Shown: positions 46,684 to 57,812, counted from the first letter of the stretch. The stretch is 64,000 nucleotides of DNA from Myxococcus sp. CA023 (GCF_010998615.1 NZ_JAAEAH010000051.1:1-64000), one strand, 5' to 3'. The notes: generated from the sequence alone by a model not told the origin. Program-made: numbers and translations.

Positions 46684-48120
46684 ATGGCCATGAACGTCCA
46701 GACCGCCACCGACACGTCCGACCGCATCTGGGAGCAGGAAATCCTCCCCGCGCTCGAGCGCTACATCCGTATCCCCAACAAGTCGCCCGCCTTCGACCCG
46801 GACTGGGTCCGCTCCGGCCACATGGAGGCCGCCGCTCAGCTCGTCGCGGACTGGTGCCTCGCGCAGGCCCAGCACCTGCCCGGCCTGGTGCTGGAGGTGG
46901 TGCGCCTCAAGGACGAGAAGGGCCGCGAGCGCACGCCGGTCATCTACATGGAGGTGCCCGGGACGAAGGGTGACGACACCGTCCTCTTGTACGGCCACCT
47001 GGACAAGCAGCCGGAGATGACGGGCTGGCGCGAGGGCCTGACGCCGTGGACGCCGGTGCGCGAGGGCGACAAGCTCTACGGGCGCGGCGGCGCGGATGAC
47101 GGCTACTCCGCCTTCGCGTCGCTCACCGCCATCCGCCTGCTGCGCGAGCAGGGCCTGCCGCACGCGCGCTGCGTGGTGCTCATTGAGGCGTGCGAGGAGA
47201 GCGGCAGCTACGACTTGCCGGCCTACATCGAGGCGCTGGCGCCGCGCATCGGTAAGCCGTCGCTGGTGGTGTGTCTGGATTCCGGCTGCGCCAACTACGA
47301 GCAGCTGTGGATGACCACGTCGCTGCGCGGCATGGTGGCCGGCAACCTGCGGGTGGACGTGCTCACGGAGGGCGTGCACTCCGGGGACGCGAGCGGAATC
47401 GTCCCGTCGTCCTTCCGCGTGCTCCGGCAGGTGCTGTCTCGCGTGGAGGAGGAGGGCACGGGCAAGGTGCTGGTGGAGGCCCTGCACACGCAGATTCCGG
47501 AGGCGCGGCGCGAACAGGCCCGCGCGGCGGCCAAGGTGCTGGGTGAGGAGGTCTTCACCAAGTTCCCCTGGGTGCCCGGCATCCGCCCCGTGTCGGACGA
47601 CGGCGCGGAGCTGGTGCTCAACCGGACGTGGCGTCCGGCGCTGTCCGTGACGGGCGTGGACGGCATGCCGGCGCTCAACAGCGCGGGCAACGTGCTGCGG
47701 CCCTTCACCACGGTGAAGCTGTCCATGCGCATCCCGCCGCGCGTGGACCCCAAGGCGGCCATGGAGGCGCTGACACAGGCGCTGGTGAAGGACCCGCCGT
47801 ACGGCGCGACGGTGACGTTCGAGGGTGAGAAGTCCAGCACCGGCTGGGACGCGCCGCCGCTGGCCACCTGGCTGTCGAGCGCGGTGGAGTCCGCGTCCGC
47901 CACCTACTTCGGCCGGCCGGCCATGGCCATGGGCGAGGGCGGCACCATCCCCTTCATGGGCATGCTGGGCGAGCGCTTCCCGGAGGCGCAGTTCCTCATC
48001 ACCGGCCTGCTGGGCCCGGGCAGCAACGCCCACGGTCCCAACGAGTTCCTCCACATCCCCACGGGCAAGAAGCTCACCTGCTGCGTGGCCAGCGTCATCG
48101 CCGACCACTTCAAGCGGTAG
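46684..48120 (+). CDS. M20 family metallo-dipeptidase
   Basis: 478 residues from ATG 46684 (ATG 46690 also possible); upstream in-frame residues cross the terminator and are not used. M20 motifs: VLLYGHLDKQPEMTGW (zinc His), YGRGGADDGYSAFASL (bridging Asp), LIEACEESGSYDLPAY (catalytic Glu), VCLDSGCANY, and GSNAHGPNEFLHIP (zinc His). The inserted lid domain contains TEGVHSGDASGIVPSSF. It resembles cytosolic non-specific dipeptidases. It hydrolyses di- or short peptides, useful in a predator living on protein. Confidence 0.92.
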   Translation: MAMNVQTATDTSDRIWEQEILPALERYIRIPNKSPAFDPDWVRSGHMEAAAQLVADWCLAQAQHLPGLVLEVVRLKDEKGRERTPVIYMEVPGTKGDDTVLLYGHLDKQPEMTGWREGLTPWTPVREGDKLYGRGGADDGYSAFASLTAIRLLREQGLPHARCVVLIEACEESGSYDLPAYIEALAPRIGKPSLVVCLDSGCANYEQLWMTTSLRGMVAGNLRVDVLTEGVHSGDASGIVPSSFRVLRQVLSRVEEEGTGKVLVEALHTQIPEARREQARAAAKVLGEEVFTKFPWVPGIRPVSDDGAELVLNRTWRPALSVTGVDGMPALNSAGNVLRPFTTVKLSMRIPPRVDPKAAMEALTQALVKDPPYGATVTFEGEKSSTGWDAPPLATWLSSAVESASATYFGRPAMAMGEGGTIPFMGMLGERFPEAQFLITGLLGPGSNAHGPNEFLHIPTGKKLTCCVASVIADHFKR

Positions 48121-48226
48121 GCGGCTTCCGCCGGGCCCGCTTCCCAGGCTGGGGGGCGGGCGCTTCGTCCAGCGCCTCGGCGGTGAGGCGCACGGTGCGG
48201 CGGTCCTTCGCCAATGACAGACGCAC
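48110..48226 (-). CDS. Possible 38-residue basic peptide
   Basis: GTG at 48224-48226 to TGA at 48110-48112, overlapping the end of the dipeptidase gene by 11 bases on the opposite strand. It reads VRLSLAKDRRTVRLTAEALD, then an Ala/Pro/Lys/Arg tail (PGKRARRKPPTA). Third positions are about 80% G/C. There is no good ribosome site. It may be a real small basic protein or the end of a lost gene. Confidence 0.25.
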   Translation of the reverse strand: MRLSLAKDRRTVRLTAEALDEAPAPQPGKRARRKPPTA

Positions 48227-48313
48227 GCCTCATTGAGGCGCCTCTGTCGTGCCCGGTGCCGGCGTTCTGGTAGGAGACAGCGCTGTCCTCCATCCGAAAG
48301 GTCAGGTCCGACG

Positions 48314-48886
48314 ATGAAACTCTATTTCAACCCCAGAAGCCGCGCGGTCATTGCCAAGTGGATGCTGGATGAGTGCGGCGCGCAGTATGAAATCGTCCCC
48401 ATCGACTTCGAGAAGAAGGAGAACAAGTCGCCTGAGTTCTTGAAAATCAACCCCGCTGGGAAGTTGCCAGCCTTGGTGGACGGAGACACGCGGCTGTTCG
48501 AGAGCGCGGCCATCTGTCTTTATCTGGCGGAGAAATTCCCGGACGCGCAGCTCGCGCCGAAGCCGGGTGACAAGGACCGGGGGCGCTTCCTGTCGTTGAT
48601 GGTGTACTCCACGTCGCAGTTGGAGCCCGCCATGGGTGACCACCTGATGAAGCTGCCGACGGGGCCCGCGCGGGGCTGGACGGACTTCGAGACGGTGCTG
48701 AACGTCGTCGAGGGCGAACTGGGACAGGGTCCCTACCTGTTCGGTGAGCGCTTCACCGCGGCGGACGTGATGGTGGGTTCGATGTTCATCTGGATGCGCA
48801 TCTTCGGCAGCCAGACGGGGCGTCCCGCGCTGGAGGCCTACATCGAACGGCTGCTGGCCCGCCCGAAGGGCATGAAGCTGGGCTGA
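48314..48886 (+). CDS. Glutathione S-transferase family protein
   Basis: 190 residues from ATG 48314 with AAAGGTCAGG upstream. An N-terminal thioredoxin-like domain (MKLYFNPRSRAVIAKWMLDE; FLKINPAGKLPALVDGD; LFESAAICLYLAEKF) contains the cis-Pro and ESxAI glutathione-binding motif. An all-helical C-terminal domain follows (QGPYLFGERFTAADVMVGSM). The catalytic residue is probably Ser 9 in NPRSRA (compare NxxxS-type bacterial GSTs). Soluble detoxification or stress enzyme. Confidence 0.9.
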   Translation: MKLYFNPRSRAVIAKWMLDECGAQYEIVPIDFEKKENKSPEFLKINPAGKLPALVDGDTRLFESAAICLYLAEKFPDAQLAPKPGDKDRGRFLSLMVYSTSQLEPAMGDHLMKLPTGPARGWTDFETVLNVVEGELGQGPYLFGERFTAADVMVGSMFIWMRIFGSQTGRPALEAYIERLLARPKGMKLG

Positions 48887-48971
48887 GCGGCGCCTCGCGC
48901 GAGGTCGAAGGCCCGGACCTTCCGATGGGGGACGTGTCCGGGCCTCCTGGCGGCCCAGGTGGGCCCGTGCG

Positions 48972-49502
48972 TCAGTCCAGAACGCCGATGGTCTTCGCGC
49001 GCGTGACGGCGGTGCCCACGCTGACGTAGCCCTTGTACCAGGACGTGTCCTTCGTCCCCAGCTTGTCCTGCTGGAGGTGCGCGTGGGGACCGGTGGAGTT
49101 GCCGGTGCCGCCGATGTTGCCCACCTGGCAGCGGTCACACGTGCGGTTGCGGGAGTCCGCCGTCTTGATGAAGTGCCACTGACGGAACGTCCAGCCGCTC
49201 GCCCAGGCGTGGCGCGCCTCGTTCTGGTTTCCGCTGCCGCTGCCGTTGCAGACGACGCCGGTGGTGCGGATGGTCACCGCCCAGTAGACGGAGCCCACCA
49301 CGCCCGTCTCCGCGCCCCAGTAGTTGCAACGGCCGCCCGCGCCGATGTCCACCGCGCCGTGGAACGTGCCGCTGCTGTAGTTGGTCAGGGCCGTCACCGA
49401 GCCGGTGTGGGTGCCCTTGACGGTGTGTGCCGTCACGGACGCGGGGATGAGCGCCAGCGCGGCCAGCGCGGCCAGGGAGTTCTTCCAGGTGCTGCTACGC
49501 AT
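48972..49502 (-). CDS. Secreted M23 (LytM-like) family protein
   Basis: 176 residues with a signal peptide (NSLAALAALALIPASVTA). The LytM fold is marked by FHGAVDIGAGGRC (H-x3-D zinc ligands) and STGPHAHLQ (H-x-H). Extra cysteines (CNYWG, CNGSG, CDRCQVG) suggest disulfides. Likely cuts peptidoglycan cross-links or another glycine-rich peptide outside the cytoplasm. It is the last gene of a tight three-gene minus-strand cassette; the upstream HEAT gene's stop is 27 bases away. Confidence 0.8.
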   Translation of the reverse strand: MRSSTWKNSLAALAALALIPASVTAHTVKGTHTGSVTALTNYSSGTFHGAVDIGAGGRCNYWGAETGVVGSVYWAVTIRTTGVVCNGSGSGNQNEARHAWASGWTFRQWHFIKTADSRNRTCDRCQVGNIGGTGNSTGPHAHLQQDKLGTKDTSWYKGYVSVGTAVTRAKTIGVLD

Positions 49503-49529
49503 GAGGTGTTCCTTTCAATGGACTGCCTG

Positions 49530-50504
49530 TCACGGAGCCTGCTGCAACCGCTGCTTCTCCCTCAGGAGCAGGCTCCACTCCTGAAGGCCCATGCCGAGAA
49601 CCTGAATCCACGCGTCGGCCTCCTGCGCCAGGCGCGGGTCCATGGCGCGCAGGCGTTGGAGGTCGGGAATCGCGCCCTCGAAGCCGAGCTGCGCGACGCT
49701 CTGGAGCAGCGCCTTGCGCACGCCGTCGTCCGTCTCCTCGCGGTACATGGCGAGCAGGGACTCGCGGGCGCCCTGCATCTGCTCCGCCGGGACGCCGCCC
49801 AGCGCGTTGACGGCGGCCTTGCGCACGCTCGCGTCATCGCTGCGCAGCAGGGACGTGATGCGGTCCGCGGACTCGGCGCTGATTTTCTCCGTGGAGAGGT
49901 TGTCCAGGATGCGCGCCGTCACCGCCGGGTCCGTGGAGGCCACCGCGGCCGTCACCGCCGTGTCCGCCGCCGGGCCGTACTGGCCGGCGTACACGTGTGC
50001 GTTGTCCTCGATGAGGTTGGTCGCCGCCTCCTGCCGCACCTGGGGCGACTCGTCCCGCACCATGCGCTCGTACAAATCACCGGTGCGCTCCAGCGCGCCG
50101 GTGCGCCGCATGGCCCGCAGCGTGGCGGCGCGCACGGCCGGGTCCGCGTCGTGCAACGCGCGCTGTGCCACCACGTCCATGGACTGGGTGTCTGCTTCAC
50201 GTTCCGCGCGGGCCACCAGCGCCGCCGCCAGGTGTTCGGCCATGACGGGCTCTGTCTCCCGCGCGAAGGCGTCGCGCAGCTCCGCGTCCGGCAGCGTGAC
50301 GGCGGCCTCGCGCAGCAGGGTGCGCAGGTAGCGCTGGTAGGACGGTGAGCCGGAGCCCAGTCCGCGGCGGATGTCATCCATCAGCCCGCGCACGGAGCAG
50401 GTGCTGGCCCGGAGCGCGGGCCGCGCGTCGGCGGAGGCCGCGTGCGCGTTGGTGGACAGCAGGGGGAAGAGGGGCAGCGTGAGCAGAAGGCAGAGGCGTT
50501 TCAT
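49530..50504 (-). CDS. Exported HEAT-repeat protein
   Basis: 324 residues from ATG 50504 (GGGAG before it), with a signal peptide (LCLLLTLPLFPLLSTNAHA). Helical repeats run through most of the protein: ALHDADPAVRAATLRAMRRTG, MVRDESPQVRQEAATNLIED, SLLRSDDASVRKAAVNALGGV, MYREETDDGVRKALLQSVAQLG. Such proteins act as periplasmic or surface scaffolds. Its start is 14 bases after the stop of another HEAT-repeat gene, so both are almost certainly co-transcribed with the M23 peptidase. Confidence 0.8.
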   Translation of the reverse strand: MKRLCLLLTLPLFPLLSTNAHAASADARPALRASTCSVRGLMDDIRRGLGSGSPSYQRYLRTLLREAAVTLPDAELRDAFARETEPVMAEHLAAALVARAEREADTQSMDVVAQRALHDADPAVRAATLRAMRRTGALERTGDLYERMVRDESPQVRQEAATNLIEDNAHVYAGQYGPAADTAVTAAVASTDPAVTARILDNLSTEKISAESADRITSLLRSDDASVRKAAVNALGGVPAEQMQGARESLLAMYREETDDGVRKALLQSVAQLGFEGAIPDLQRLRAMDPRLAQEADAWIQVLGMGLQEWSLLLREKQRLQQAP

Positions 50505-50518
50505 GGAAGCTCCCGTGC

Positions 50519-51733
50519 TCAGTCGTGACCGACGAGACAGCCGAAGGGGTCCTGGTCGGGCAGGCTGTTCCAGAGCCGGACGAAGTCGTGGAGCCCGCTC
50601 GCGTAGAGCTGTTCGAAAATCTGGTAGATGGGCTGGAAGCGCGGGTCGGCCATCGCCATGTTGGCCATGACGGGCAGGGCCTCGCGGCCGGATGCGCGCG
50701 CGGCGAAGCGGAAGAGGGCCCACCGCACGCACGTCTCCTTCTCCCGGGCGAAGGCCTGGGCGAACAGCTCCAGCACCTGCTGGTTGTCTCCGGAGATGGA
50801 GAGGTTGTGCGCGGCGGCCTCGCGTCCGTCCGGGCTGCCCTCCTGCGTGAGCACCTTCGCGTACTGCGCGCGGGTGCGCTCATCCAGCACGGGCGTGGCG
50901 TGCATGGGCGTGGACAGCGCCAGGTAGCGAATCTGCTCGTCGGGGGACTCGGTGCCGATGGTGAGCAGCGCGTCCATGTAGGGCGCGGCGTTGCCCTTCG
51001 CCTCGAAGTCGCGCTTCATGACGCGGGCGATGGTGCGCGTGGCGGCCCAGCCCGCCTCGCCGGAGACGGGGTCCTTCGCGAAGGACGTCAGGGTGTCCAG
51101 CGCCGCGGGCTCGAAGCGCTTCTGTGTGTCCAGCGCGGACAGGAGGCCCGCGCGCCGTCCGCCGTCGAGCGTGGCGTCCATGCCCTGCGCCAGCAGTTGG
51201 GTGGCCACCTGGGCGTGGTGCACCGCCTCCGAGCCACGCAGCGCCGTCAGGAGGACGTCGAACTCGTCGGGCCCCGCGGTGCGCGCCCAGGACAGCACCT
51301 CGCTCGCTCGGCCCGGGTCCTGGCCAATCAGCTCCGTCAGGCGCCCTGCCAGGTAGTCCGCGACCAGCGAATCCCCCGACGCGAGCAGCGGCGCGGCCCA
51401 CGCGCGGAAGTTCTCCAGCGTCACCGCCGCGTCGAAGCGCTCCAACTCGCGCCAGCACACGGCATCGTCGAAGCGAGGGGGCGGCGGCTCTTCGTCGTGC
51501 GTCCCACCCGCGCCCGCGCGCCCGCCGTGGTCTCGCCCGCCGGATGCGGCTTCGCGGGACGCCGCGGCGGTGCCGCCGGCTTCGGCATCGGACGACGCGC
51601 CATCGCCGCCACGCGACGACAGCAGCGCCACGCCTCCCACGAGCAAGGCCGCGCCCGCGAGCCACGCCAGCGCCTTGGGCACGCGACGGCCCGGAGCGGG
51701 AGCGGAGGAACGGTGGAGGGATTCTGGAGTCAT
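50519..51733 (-). CDS. Membrane-anchored HEAT-repeat protein
   Basis: 404 residues from ATG 51733. One N-terminal membrane helix (ALAWLAGAALLVGGVALLSS), a Gly/Ala/His/Asp-rich linker, then helical repeats from about 90 onward (ARTAGPDEFDVLLTALRGSEAV; GTESPDEQIRYLALSTPMHA; DGREAAAHNLSISGDNQQVLELFAQ; RWALFRFAARASGREALPVM). First gene of the HEAT/HEAT/M23 cassette. Repeat assignment is by pattern; no catalytic motif. Confidence 0.75.
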   Translation of the reverse strand: MTPESLHRSSAPAPGRRVPKALAWLAGAALLVGGVALLSSRGGDGASSDAEAGGTAAASREAASGGRDHGGRAGAGGTHDEEPPPPRFDDAVCWRELERFDAAVTLENFRAWAAPLLASGDSLVADYLAGRLTELIGQDPGRASEVLSWARTAGPDEFDVLLTALRGSEAVHHAQVATQLLAQGMDATLDGGRRAGLLSALDTQKRFEPAALDTLTSFAKDPVSGEAGWAATRTIARVMKRDFEAKGNAAPYMDALLTIGTESPDEQIRYLALSTPMHATPVLDERTRAQYAKVLTQEGSPDGREAAAHNLSISGDNQQVLELFAQAFAREKETCVRWALFRFAARASGREALPVMANMAMADPRFQPIYQIFEQLYASGLHDFVRLWNSLPDQDPFGCLVGHD

Positions 51734-51794
51734 GGCGCCTGGGCCTGTGAGGGGGTCCAATCCCCCTGAGGGCCCAGCGCGCGCGCCGTCTCAG

Positions 51795-51825
51795 AAAATC
51801 ATTTCGCGCGGATTTTCCCGCGCGA
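51795..51825 (-). terminator. Rho-independent terminator of the PEGA-kinase gene
   Basis: On the minus strand TCGCGCG, 8-base loop, CGCGCGA (plus 51804-51810 and 51819-51825), then AATGATTTT. It begins just past the kinase stop (51829-51831) and separates it from the HEAT cassette. Confidence 0.75.
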
Positions 51826-51828
51826 GGC

Positions 51829-53496
<1,668 letters not shown>

Positions 53497-53582
53497 GTGT
53501 GCCCACCAGGATATCGCTCTTTCTTAGCTCGTGGGAATTGCTCAGTCGCGAATTACCCCACAGGGTTGGGAACGAGCAGGCA

Positions 53583-53603
53583 GGCAGGCGTGAATGGCCT
53601 GCC
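53583..53603 (-). terminator. Weak hairpin after the ABC exporter operon
   Basis: GGCAGGC (53583-53589) / GCCTGCC (53597-53603), 7-bp perfect stem. A second 5-bp stem CCCGG/CCGGG (53602-53615) overlaps it. No T tract. Confidence 0.3.
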
Positions 53604-53620
53604 CGGCTTTCCGGGGTGAG

Positions 53621-54382
53621 TCAGGCTTTCATCTTGTAGCCGGAGCGCAGGACCGCGTAGGTGAGCGCGGTGGCCCCCACGGCGACGGCGAAGAGGATGC
53701 TCCCGGCGCCCAGGGGCGAATAGAGGCTGCGGCCGAGCATGCCGTAGCGCAGCCCTTCCACCATGTAGACCATGGGGTTGAAGAGGCTGACGGTGTTCCA
53801 GGGCGCGGGCAGCTCGCGCACGGAATAGAAGACGCCGCCCAGGAAGGTGAGGGGCAGCATGACGAAGGTGGGGAAGAAGTTGATCTGCTCGAACTTCTCC
53901 GCCCACACCGCCGCGAGCATGCCCAGCACACTGAAGACGTAGGACGACAGGATGAGGAAGTACGCGGCCACTCCCGCGTGCTCCAGGCTGAAGCCGGTGA
54001 AGAAGGTGGCCACGGCCCAGGTGAGCAGACCCACCACGAGCCCGCGCACCATGGCGCCGCCGATGAAGCCCGCCATCAACTCACCGGGCCCCAGCGGCGC
54101 CACCAGCAGGTCCACCACGGTGCCCTGAATCTTGGTGATGAACAGCGAGGAGGAGCTGTTGAGGAAGGCGTTGTTGGCGATGCCGAGGAAGACGAGCCCC
54201 GGCACGATGAAGTGCAGGTACGGCAGGCCCTCCACCGTCTGGACGCGGTTCGACATGGAGACGCCGAAGACGATGAAATACAGCGTGGTGCTGATGAGGG
54301 GCGACAGGACGGTTTGCCCCGGCACGCGCATGAAGCGCCGGACCTCCTTCGCCAGAAGGGTCTTCATCCCAAGGACGTTCAT
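53621..54382 (-). CDS. ABC-2 type transporter permease
   Basis: 253 residues with about six membrane helices: VLSPLISTTLYFIVFGVSM, LHFIVPGLVFLGIANNAFL, GLVVGLLTWAVATFF, VAAYFLILSSYVFSVLGML, FFPTFVMLPLTFLGGVFYS, and ILFAVAVGATALTYAVLRSG. The conserved ABC-2 signature PLTFLGGVFY followed by LPAPWNTVSLFNPMVYMVEGLR is present. It begins 9 bases after the ATPase stop. Exports an unknown lipid, polysaccharide or drug. Confidence 0.9.
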   Translation of the reverse strand: MNVLGMKTLLAKEVRRFMRVPGQTVLSPLISTTLYFIVFGVSMSNRVQTVEGLPYLHFIVPGLVFLGIANNAFLNSSSSLFITKIQGTVVDLLVAPLGPGELMAGFIGGAMVRGLVVGLLTWAVATFFTGFSLEHAGVAAYFLILSSYVFSVLGMLAAVWAEKFEQINFFPTFVMLPLTFLGGVFYSVRELPAPWNTVSLFNPMVYMVEGLRYGMLGRSLYSPLGAGSILFAVAVGATALTYAVLRSGYKMKA

Positions 54383-54391
54383 GATGAGGGC

Positions 54392-55324
54392 TCAGGCGGC
54401 CTGCTGTGGGCGGCCACGGAGGATTTCGATGAGCACGTCCTCCATGCGAGAGCGGCGCGTCTCCACGTCGGAGATGAGCTGCCCTTCGGCGTAGAGGGCG
54501 CGGAGCAGCTCGCCGGACGGGGCGCAGCCGTCGCGCTCCACGTAGGTGAGGGTGCGGCCGTCCTCGCTGAGGCGGGCGGCGAAGCGCTTGCCGGCCTCGG
54601 ACAGGCCCGGCTGCGGCTGCTCGAAGGTGATGATGACGCGGCGCTCGCCGAAGCGGCGCAGCAGGGTGGCCTTGTCCTCCACCATGAGGAGGCGGCCTTC
54701 ATTGATGATGCCCACGCGGTCGGCCAGCTCCTCGGCCTCTTCCAGGTAGTGCGTGGTGAGGACGATGGTGGTGCCCTCTGAAGCGAGCTTGCGCACGTAG
54801 GTCCACAAGTCACGGCGCAGCTCCACGTCCACGCCGGCGGTGGGTTCGTCGAGGAAGACGAGGCGGGGCTTGTGCACCAGCGCCTTGGCGATGAGCAGCC
54901 GGCGCTTCATGCCGCCGGACAGCGCGCGCGTGTACGCGTCCTTCTTCGCGTGCAGGTTGAGGGCGGTGAGCACCTCGTCGATGCGCGCTTCATCCGTGGG
55001 GCGGCCGTAGAAGCCCAGCTGGATGCGCAGCGATTCGGCCACGGTGAAGAAGGGGTCGAAGTTGATTTCCTGCGGCACCAGCCCGATGTCGTAGCGCGGA
55101 CCCACCGGGTCCTGGTCCAGGTCCTTGCCGAAGACGCGGATGCTGCCGGAGGACTTCTTCACCAGGCCGCAGACGCTGCCAATCATCGTCGTCTTGCCCG
55201 CGCCGTTGGGGCCCAGCAGGGCGAAGATTTCACCGGGACGGATGGCGAGGTCCACGGTGTGAAGTGCCGTGAACTCTCCGTAACGCTTGGAGAGTCCCTG
55301 GAGTTCGAGGGCGGGGACGGACAT
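54392..55324 (-). CDS. ABC transporter ATP-binding protein (ABC-2 exporter)
   Basis: 310 residues from ATG 55324 with AGGAAGGG upstream. Walker [16 protein letters not shown]-loop VPQEINF, signature ALSGGMKRRLLIAKAL, Walker B PRLVFLDEPTAGVDVELRR, switch His in VLTTHYLEEAEEL. A C-terminal extension of about 100 residues (RVIITFEQPQPGLSEAG...ETRRSRMEDVLIEIL) is typical of drug/LPS-type ABC-2 ATPases. Forms a transporter with the following permease. Confidence 0.93.
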   Translation of the reverse strand: MSVPALELQGLSKRYGEFTALHTVDLAIRPGEIFALLGPNGAGKTTMIGSVCGLVKKSSGSIRVFGKDLDQDPVGPRYDIGLVPQEINFDPFFTVAESLRIQLGFYGRPTDEARIDEVLTALNLHAKKDAYTRALSGGMKRRLLIAKALVHKPRLVFLDEPTAGVDVELRRDLWTYVRKLASEGTTIVLTTHYLEEAEELADRVGIINEGRLLMVEDKATLLRRFGERRVIITFEQPQPGLSEAGKRFAARLSEDGRTLTYVERDGCAPSGELLRALYAEGQLISDVETRRSRMEDVLIEILRGRPQQAA

Positions 55325-55447
55325 GGGGCCCTTCCTGTAACACCTCCGGTCGCGCGGCGCTCGGCTTGTGTGCGGGCGTGGTGTCCGTCCCCGGCGACTC
55401 GCCATCGCAAGTCGGGCAGGGTGGCGCGTCGCGTTGTCCACCCGGTG

Positions 55448-56278
55448 TCACTCCCGCATGGCGATTTCCTGGAGCGTGCCCTCGCGGCATTGGAAGACCG
55501 CGAATGCATCCACGCCCTGCTCCACGCTGGCGAGGCACCGCACGAGCGAACGCTGGCCGCCGGGGTGCTGGACGGTGCCTGCGTAGCGCCGGTGCAGGTG
55601 TCCACAGAGGACCAGCCGGGGTTGGAGCGCGTCCACCAGCAATCGCGCGTACGCGTTGCCGACGAGGTCGTGGCTTGTGCCGCGGCGCTGTCCCTGGAAG
55701 TCGGCGGCCTCCTCGGGCGGGATGATGCCGGAGGGCCAGTCATGCAGCAGGAGCACGTCCGCGCGCCCGAGCGCCAGGACTCGCTCGACGTCCTGTTCGT
55801 TGAAGAAGGTGAAGTCCTTGTTGGACACGTCGCCCATCGAGGCCTGCGGCGGGCGGGACTTGCAGAAGGTGGCTTCACGGTAGATGCCGGACAGGCCCGC
55901 CACGCGGAGGCCGTTCAACTCCACCACGCCGCTCCGGCCCAGGTAGTGGCAGTGCGGCGCCAGCGCGAATCCCTCTGGGTGCAGGTCGAGGTGGCCGTAG
56001 GGCTCGTGGTTGCCGCCGATGAAGTAGACAGGCCAGGGGAACCGGCGCCGTCGCTGGTGGTAGGCCGCGAAGTCCCCCAGGTGCCTGTACTTCGTGGGTG
56101 CGGCCATGGTGGCCAGGTCGGCGTCGTGACGGTGGGGCTCGAAGTCGCCCACCTGGAGCACGAAGTCGAGCGGCCTCCGGTTGCGTTCCTCCCAGGCGGT
56201 GAGGTGACTCACCATCCGGTTCATGTGTCCATGGACGTCGCCCACCACGGCGAAGAAGAACGTCTGGGAGGAGGACAT
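55448..56278 (-). CDS. Metallophosphoesterase (Dbr1-like)
   Basis: 276 residues. Calcineurin-type motifs in order: VVGDVHGHMNRM (D-x-H), QVGDFEPHRHD (GD), FIGGNHEPYGHLD (GNHE), LLLHDWPSGIIP, LCGHLHRRYAGTV (GHxH). The spacing of GDVHG and the LQVGDFE/GGNHE blocks is like the lariat-debranching-enzyme group. Substrate, phosphodiester or phosphomonoester, not predictable. Same strand as the ABC genes, which start 124 bases downstream. Confidence 0.88.
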   Translation of the reverse strand: MSSSQTFFFAVVGDVHGHMNRMVSHLTAWEERNRRPLDFVLQVGDFEPHRHDADLATMAAPTKYRHLGDFAAYHQRRRRFPWPVYFIGGNHEPYGHLDLHPEGFALAPHCHYLGRSGVVELNGLRVAGLSGIYREATFCKSRPPQASMGDVSNKDFTFFNEQDVERVLALGRADVLLLHDWPSGIIPPEEAADFQGQRRGTSHDLVGNAYARLLVDALQPRLVLCGHLHRRYAGTVQHPGGQRSLVRCLASVEQGVDAFAVFQCREGTLQEIAMRE

Positions 56279-56366
56279 GGCGGTTTCCGTTCCGGTTCAG
56301 GTTCCAGTCGCGGGCGAGGACGGAGGCGATGCTTCGGGGCTGACGGGAGGGACGCGTGCGGTGGCC

Positions 56367-57794
56367 TCAGAGGGCTCCGGCGAGCCGCGCGCGCAGGCGC
56401 CTGAGGCCCTCGTCGATGCGGTCCACCGTCACGCCGCCGTAGCCCAGCACCCAGCCATGGCGGGTGGGCGCCCCGGCGAAGTAGCCGGAGAGCGCTTCGA
56501 TGCCGATGCCCGCGTCACGGGCTCGCCGCGTGAGCTCCCGCTCCAACCGAGCGCCGCCCCGCGTGAAGGTGACGCACAGATGCAGTCCGGCGACGGAGGG
56601 CAGTTGCTCAAAGGCGTCTCCAAAGTGGTGGCGGAGCTTCTCCGACAGCCGCGTGTGCCGTTGCTCGTACTCGCGCCGCGTCTTTCGCAGGTGCCGGGCC
56701 AGTGCTCCCGTGTCGATGAAGCGCGCGAGCGCCGCCTGCGCGGGAAGCTGGCTGTGCCAGTCCGTCACCTGCTTCGCCAGCCGGAGCTCTCGTTGGAGCG
56801 AGGGCGGCGCGACGAGGAATCCCAATCGCAGCGCGGGGAGCAGCACCTTGGAGAACGAGCCCACGTAGAGGACGCGGCCCGAACGGTCCAGGTTGTGCAG
56901 CGTCTCCAAGGGCCGGCCGCCGAAGCGGAACTCGCTGTCGTAGTCGTCCTCGATGACCACCGCGTCGCGCCGCCGGGCCCAGTCGAGCAGGGCCCTGCGG
57001 CGCGTGGGCGACATCACGATGCCCAGCGGGAACTGGTGGGACGGCGTGACGTAGACGAGGCGCGTGTCGTCCGGCAGCGCCTGCACGTCGAGCCCCTCCT
57101 CGTCGACTGGCACCGGCACCACGCGGGCTCCGAGTGACTGGAACAGGAGCCGTGCGGGCGGGTAGCCGGGTTCCTCCACGGCGACGCGGTCTCCGGGCTC
57201 CAGCAGCACCCGGCCCGCGAGGTCCAGCGCCTGCTGCGCTCCATGCGTGATGAGCACGTCCGACGCTTCGGCACGAACGCCTCGGGAGACGCCCACGTGG
57301 CGTGCCACGGCCTCGCGCAGCTCGGGGTGGCCGGCCGGGTCCGCGTAGGCTGCCGTCATCGCGGCGGCGCGCAGGTGCCGCGCGAGCAGCCGATGCCAGG
57401 TTTCGAACGGGAACAACGCGGCGTCGGGGTTGCCGACGCGGAAGTCATACGGCGCTGGCGGCTCGGCGGGTGGAGGGACGTGCAGCTCGCTCCAGACGGC
57501 GCGCGGACGCAGCTTCACACCGCGCGTCGCCGCCGCGCGCGCACCTTGTTCCCGGGGCGCGTTCTGGACGAAGCTGCCCGCGCGGCCTCGGCCCACGAGC
57601 AGGCCCTCGGCGGCCAGCCATTCGTAGGCGACGCCCACCGTGTTGCGCGAGACGCCCAGCCGCTGGGCCAGCTCACGCGATGGAGGAACCTGCTCACCGT
57701 CCCGCAGCCGCCCGTCGAGAATCCGCGCGCGCAGCCCTCGGTAGATCTGCCCCGCGACGTCTCTGCGGTCCTGGAGGTCGACGTGAAGGTCCAT
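56367..57794 (-). CDS. MocR/PdxR-family GntR-aminotransferase regulator
   Basis: 475 residues. N-terminal GntR winged helix at about 10-78 ([44 protein letters not shown]). C-terminal fold-I aminotransferase-like domain: [74 protein letters not shown], and [15 protein letters not shown] with the PLP Lys. It probably senses PLP or an amino compound and controls the divergent cupin gene and itself through the repeats at 57813-57861. Confidence 0.92.
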   Translation of the reverse strand: MDLHVDLQDRRDVAGQIYRGLRARILDGRLRDGEQVPPSRELAQRLGVSRNTVGVAYEWLAAEGLLVGRGRAGSFVQNAPREQGARAAATRGVKLRPRAVWSELHVPPPAEPPAPYDFRVGNPDAALFPFETWHRLLARHLRAAAMTAAYADPAGHPELREAVARHVGVSRGVRAEASDVLITHGAQQALDLAGRVLLEPGDRVAVEEPGYPPARLLFQSLGARVVPVPVDEEGLDVQALPDDTRLVYVTPSHQFPLGIVMSPTRRRALLDWARRRDAVVIEDDYDSEFRFGGRPLETLHNLDRSGRVLYVGSFSKVLLPALRLGFLVAPPSLQRELRLAKQVTDWHSQLPAQAALARFIDTGALARHLRKTRREYEQRHTRLSEKLRHHFGDAFEQLPSVAGLHLCVTFTRGGARLERELTRRARDAGIGIEALSGYFAGAPTRHGWVLGYGGVTVDRIDEGLRRLRARLAGAL

Positions 57795-57812
57795 GCCAGG
57801 AGCCCCTCTAGT

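Noticed and set aside
44929-48108. 1059-codon open frame on the minus strand
   Set aside because: It is antisense to the discoidin protein and dipeptidase genes, is rich in Arg/His/Gly/Val, has no domain, and is the usual shadow of GC-biased coding DNA.
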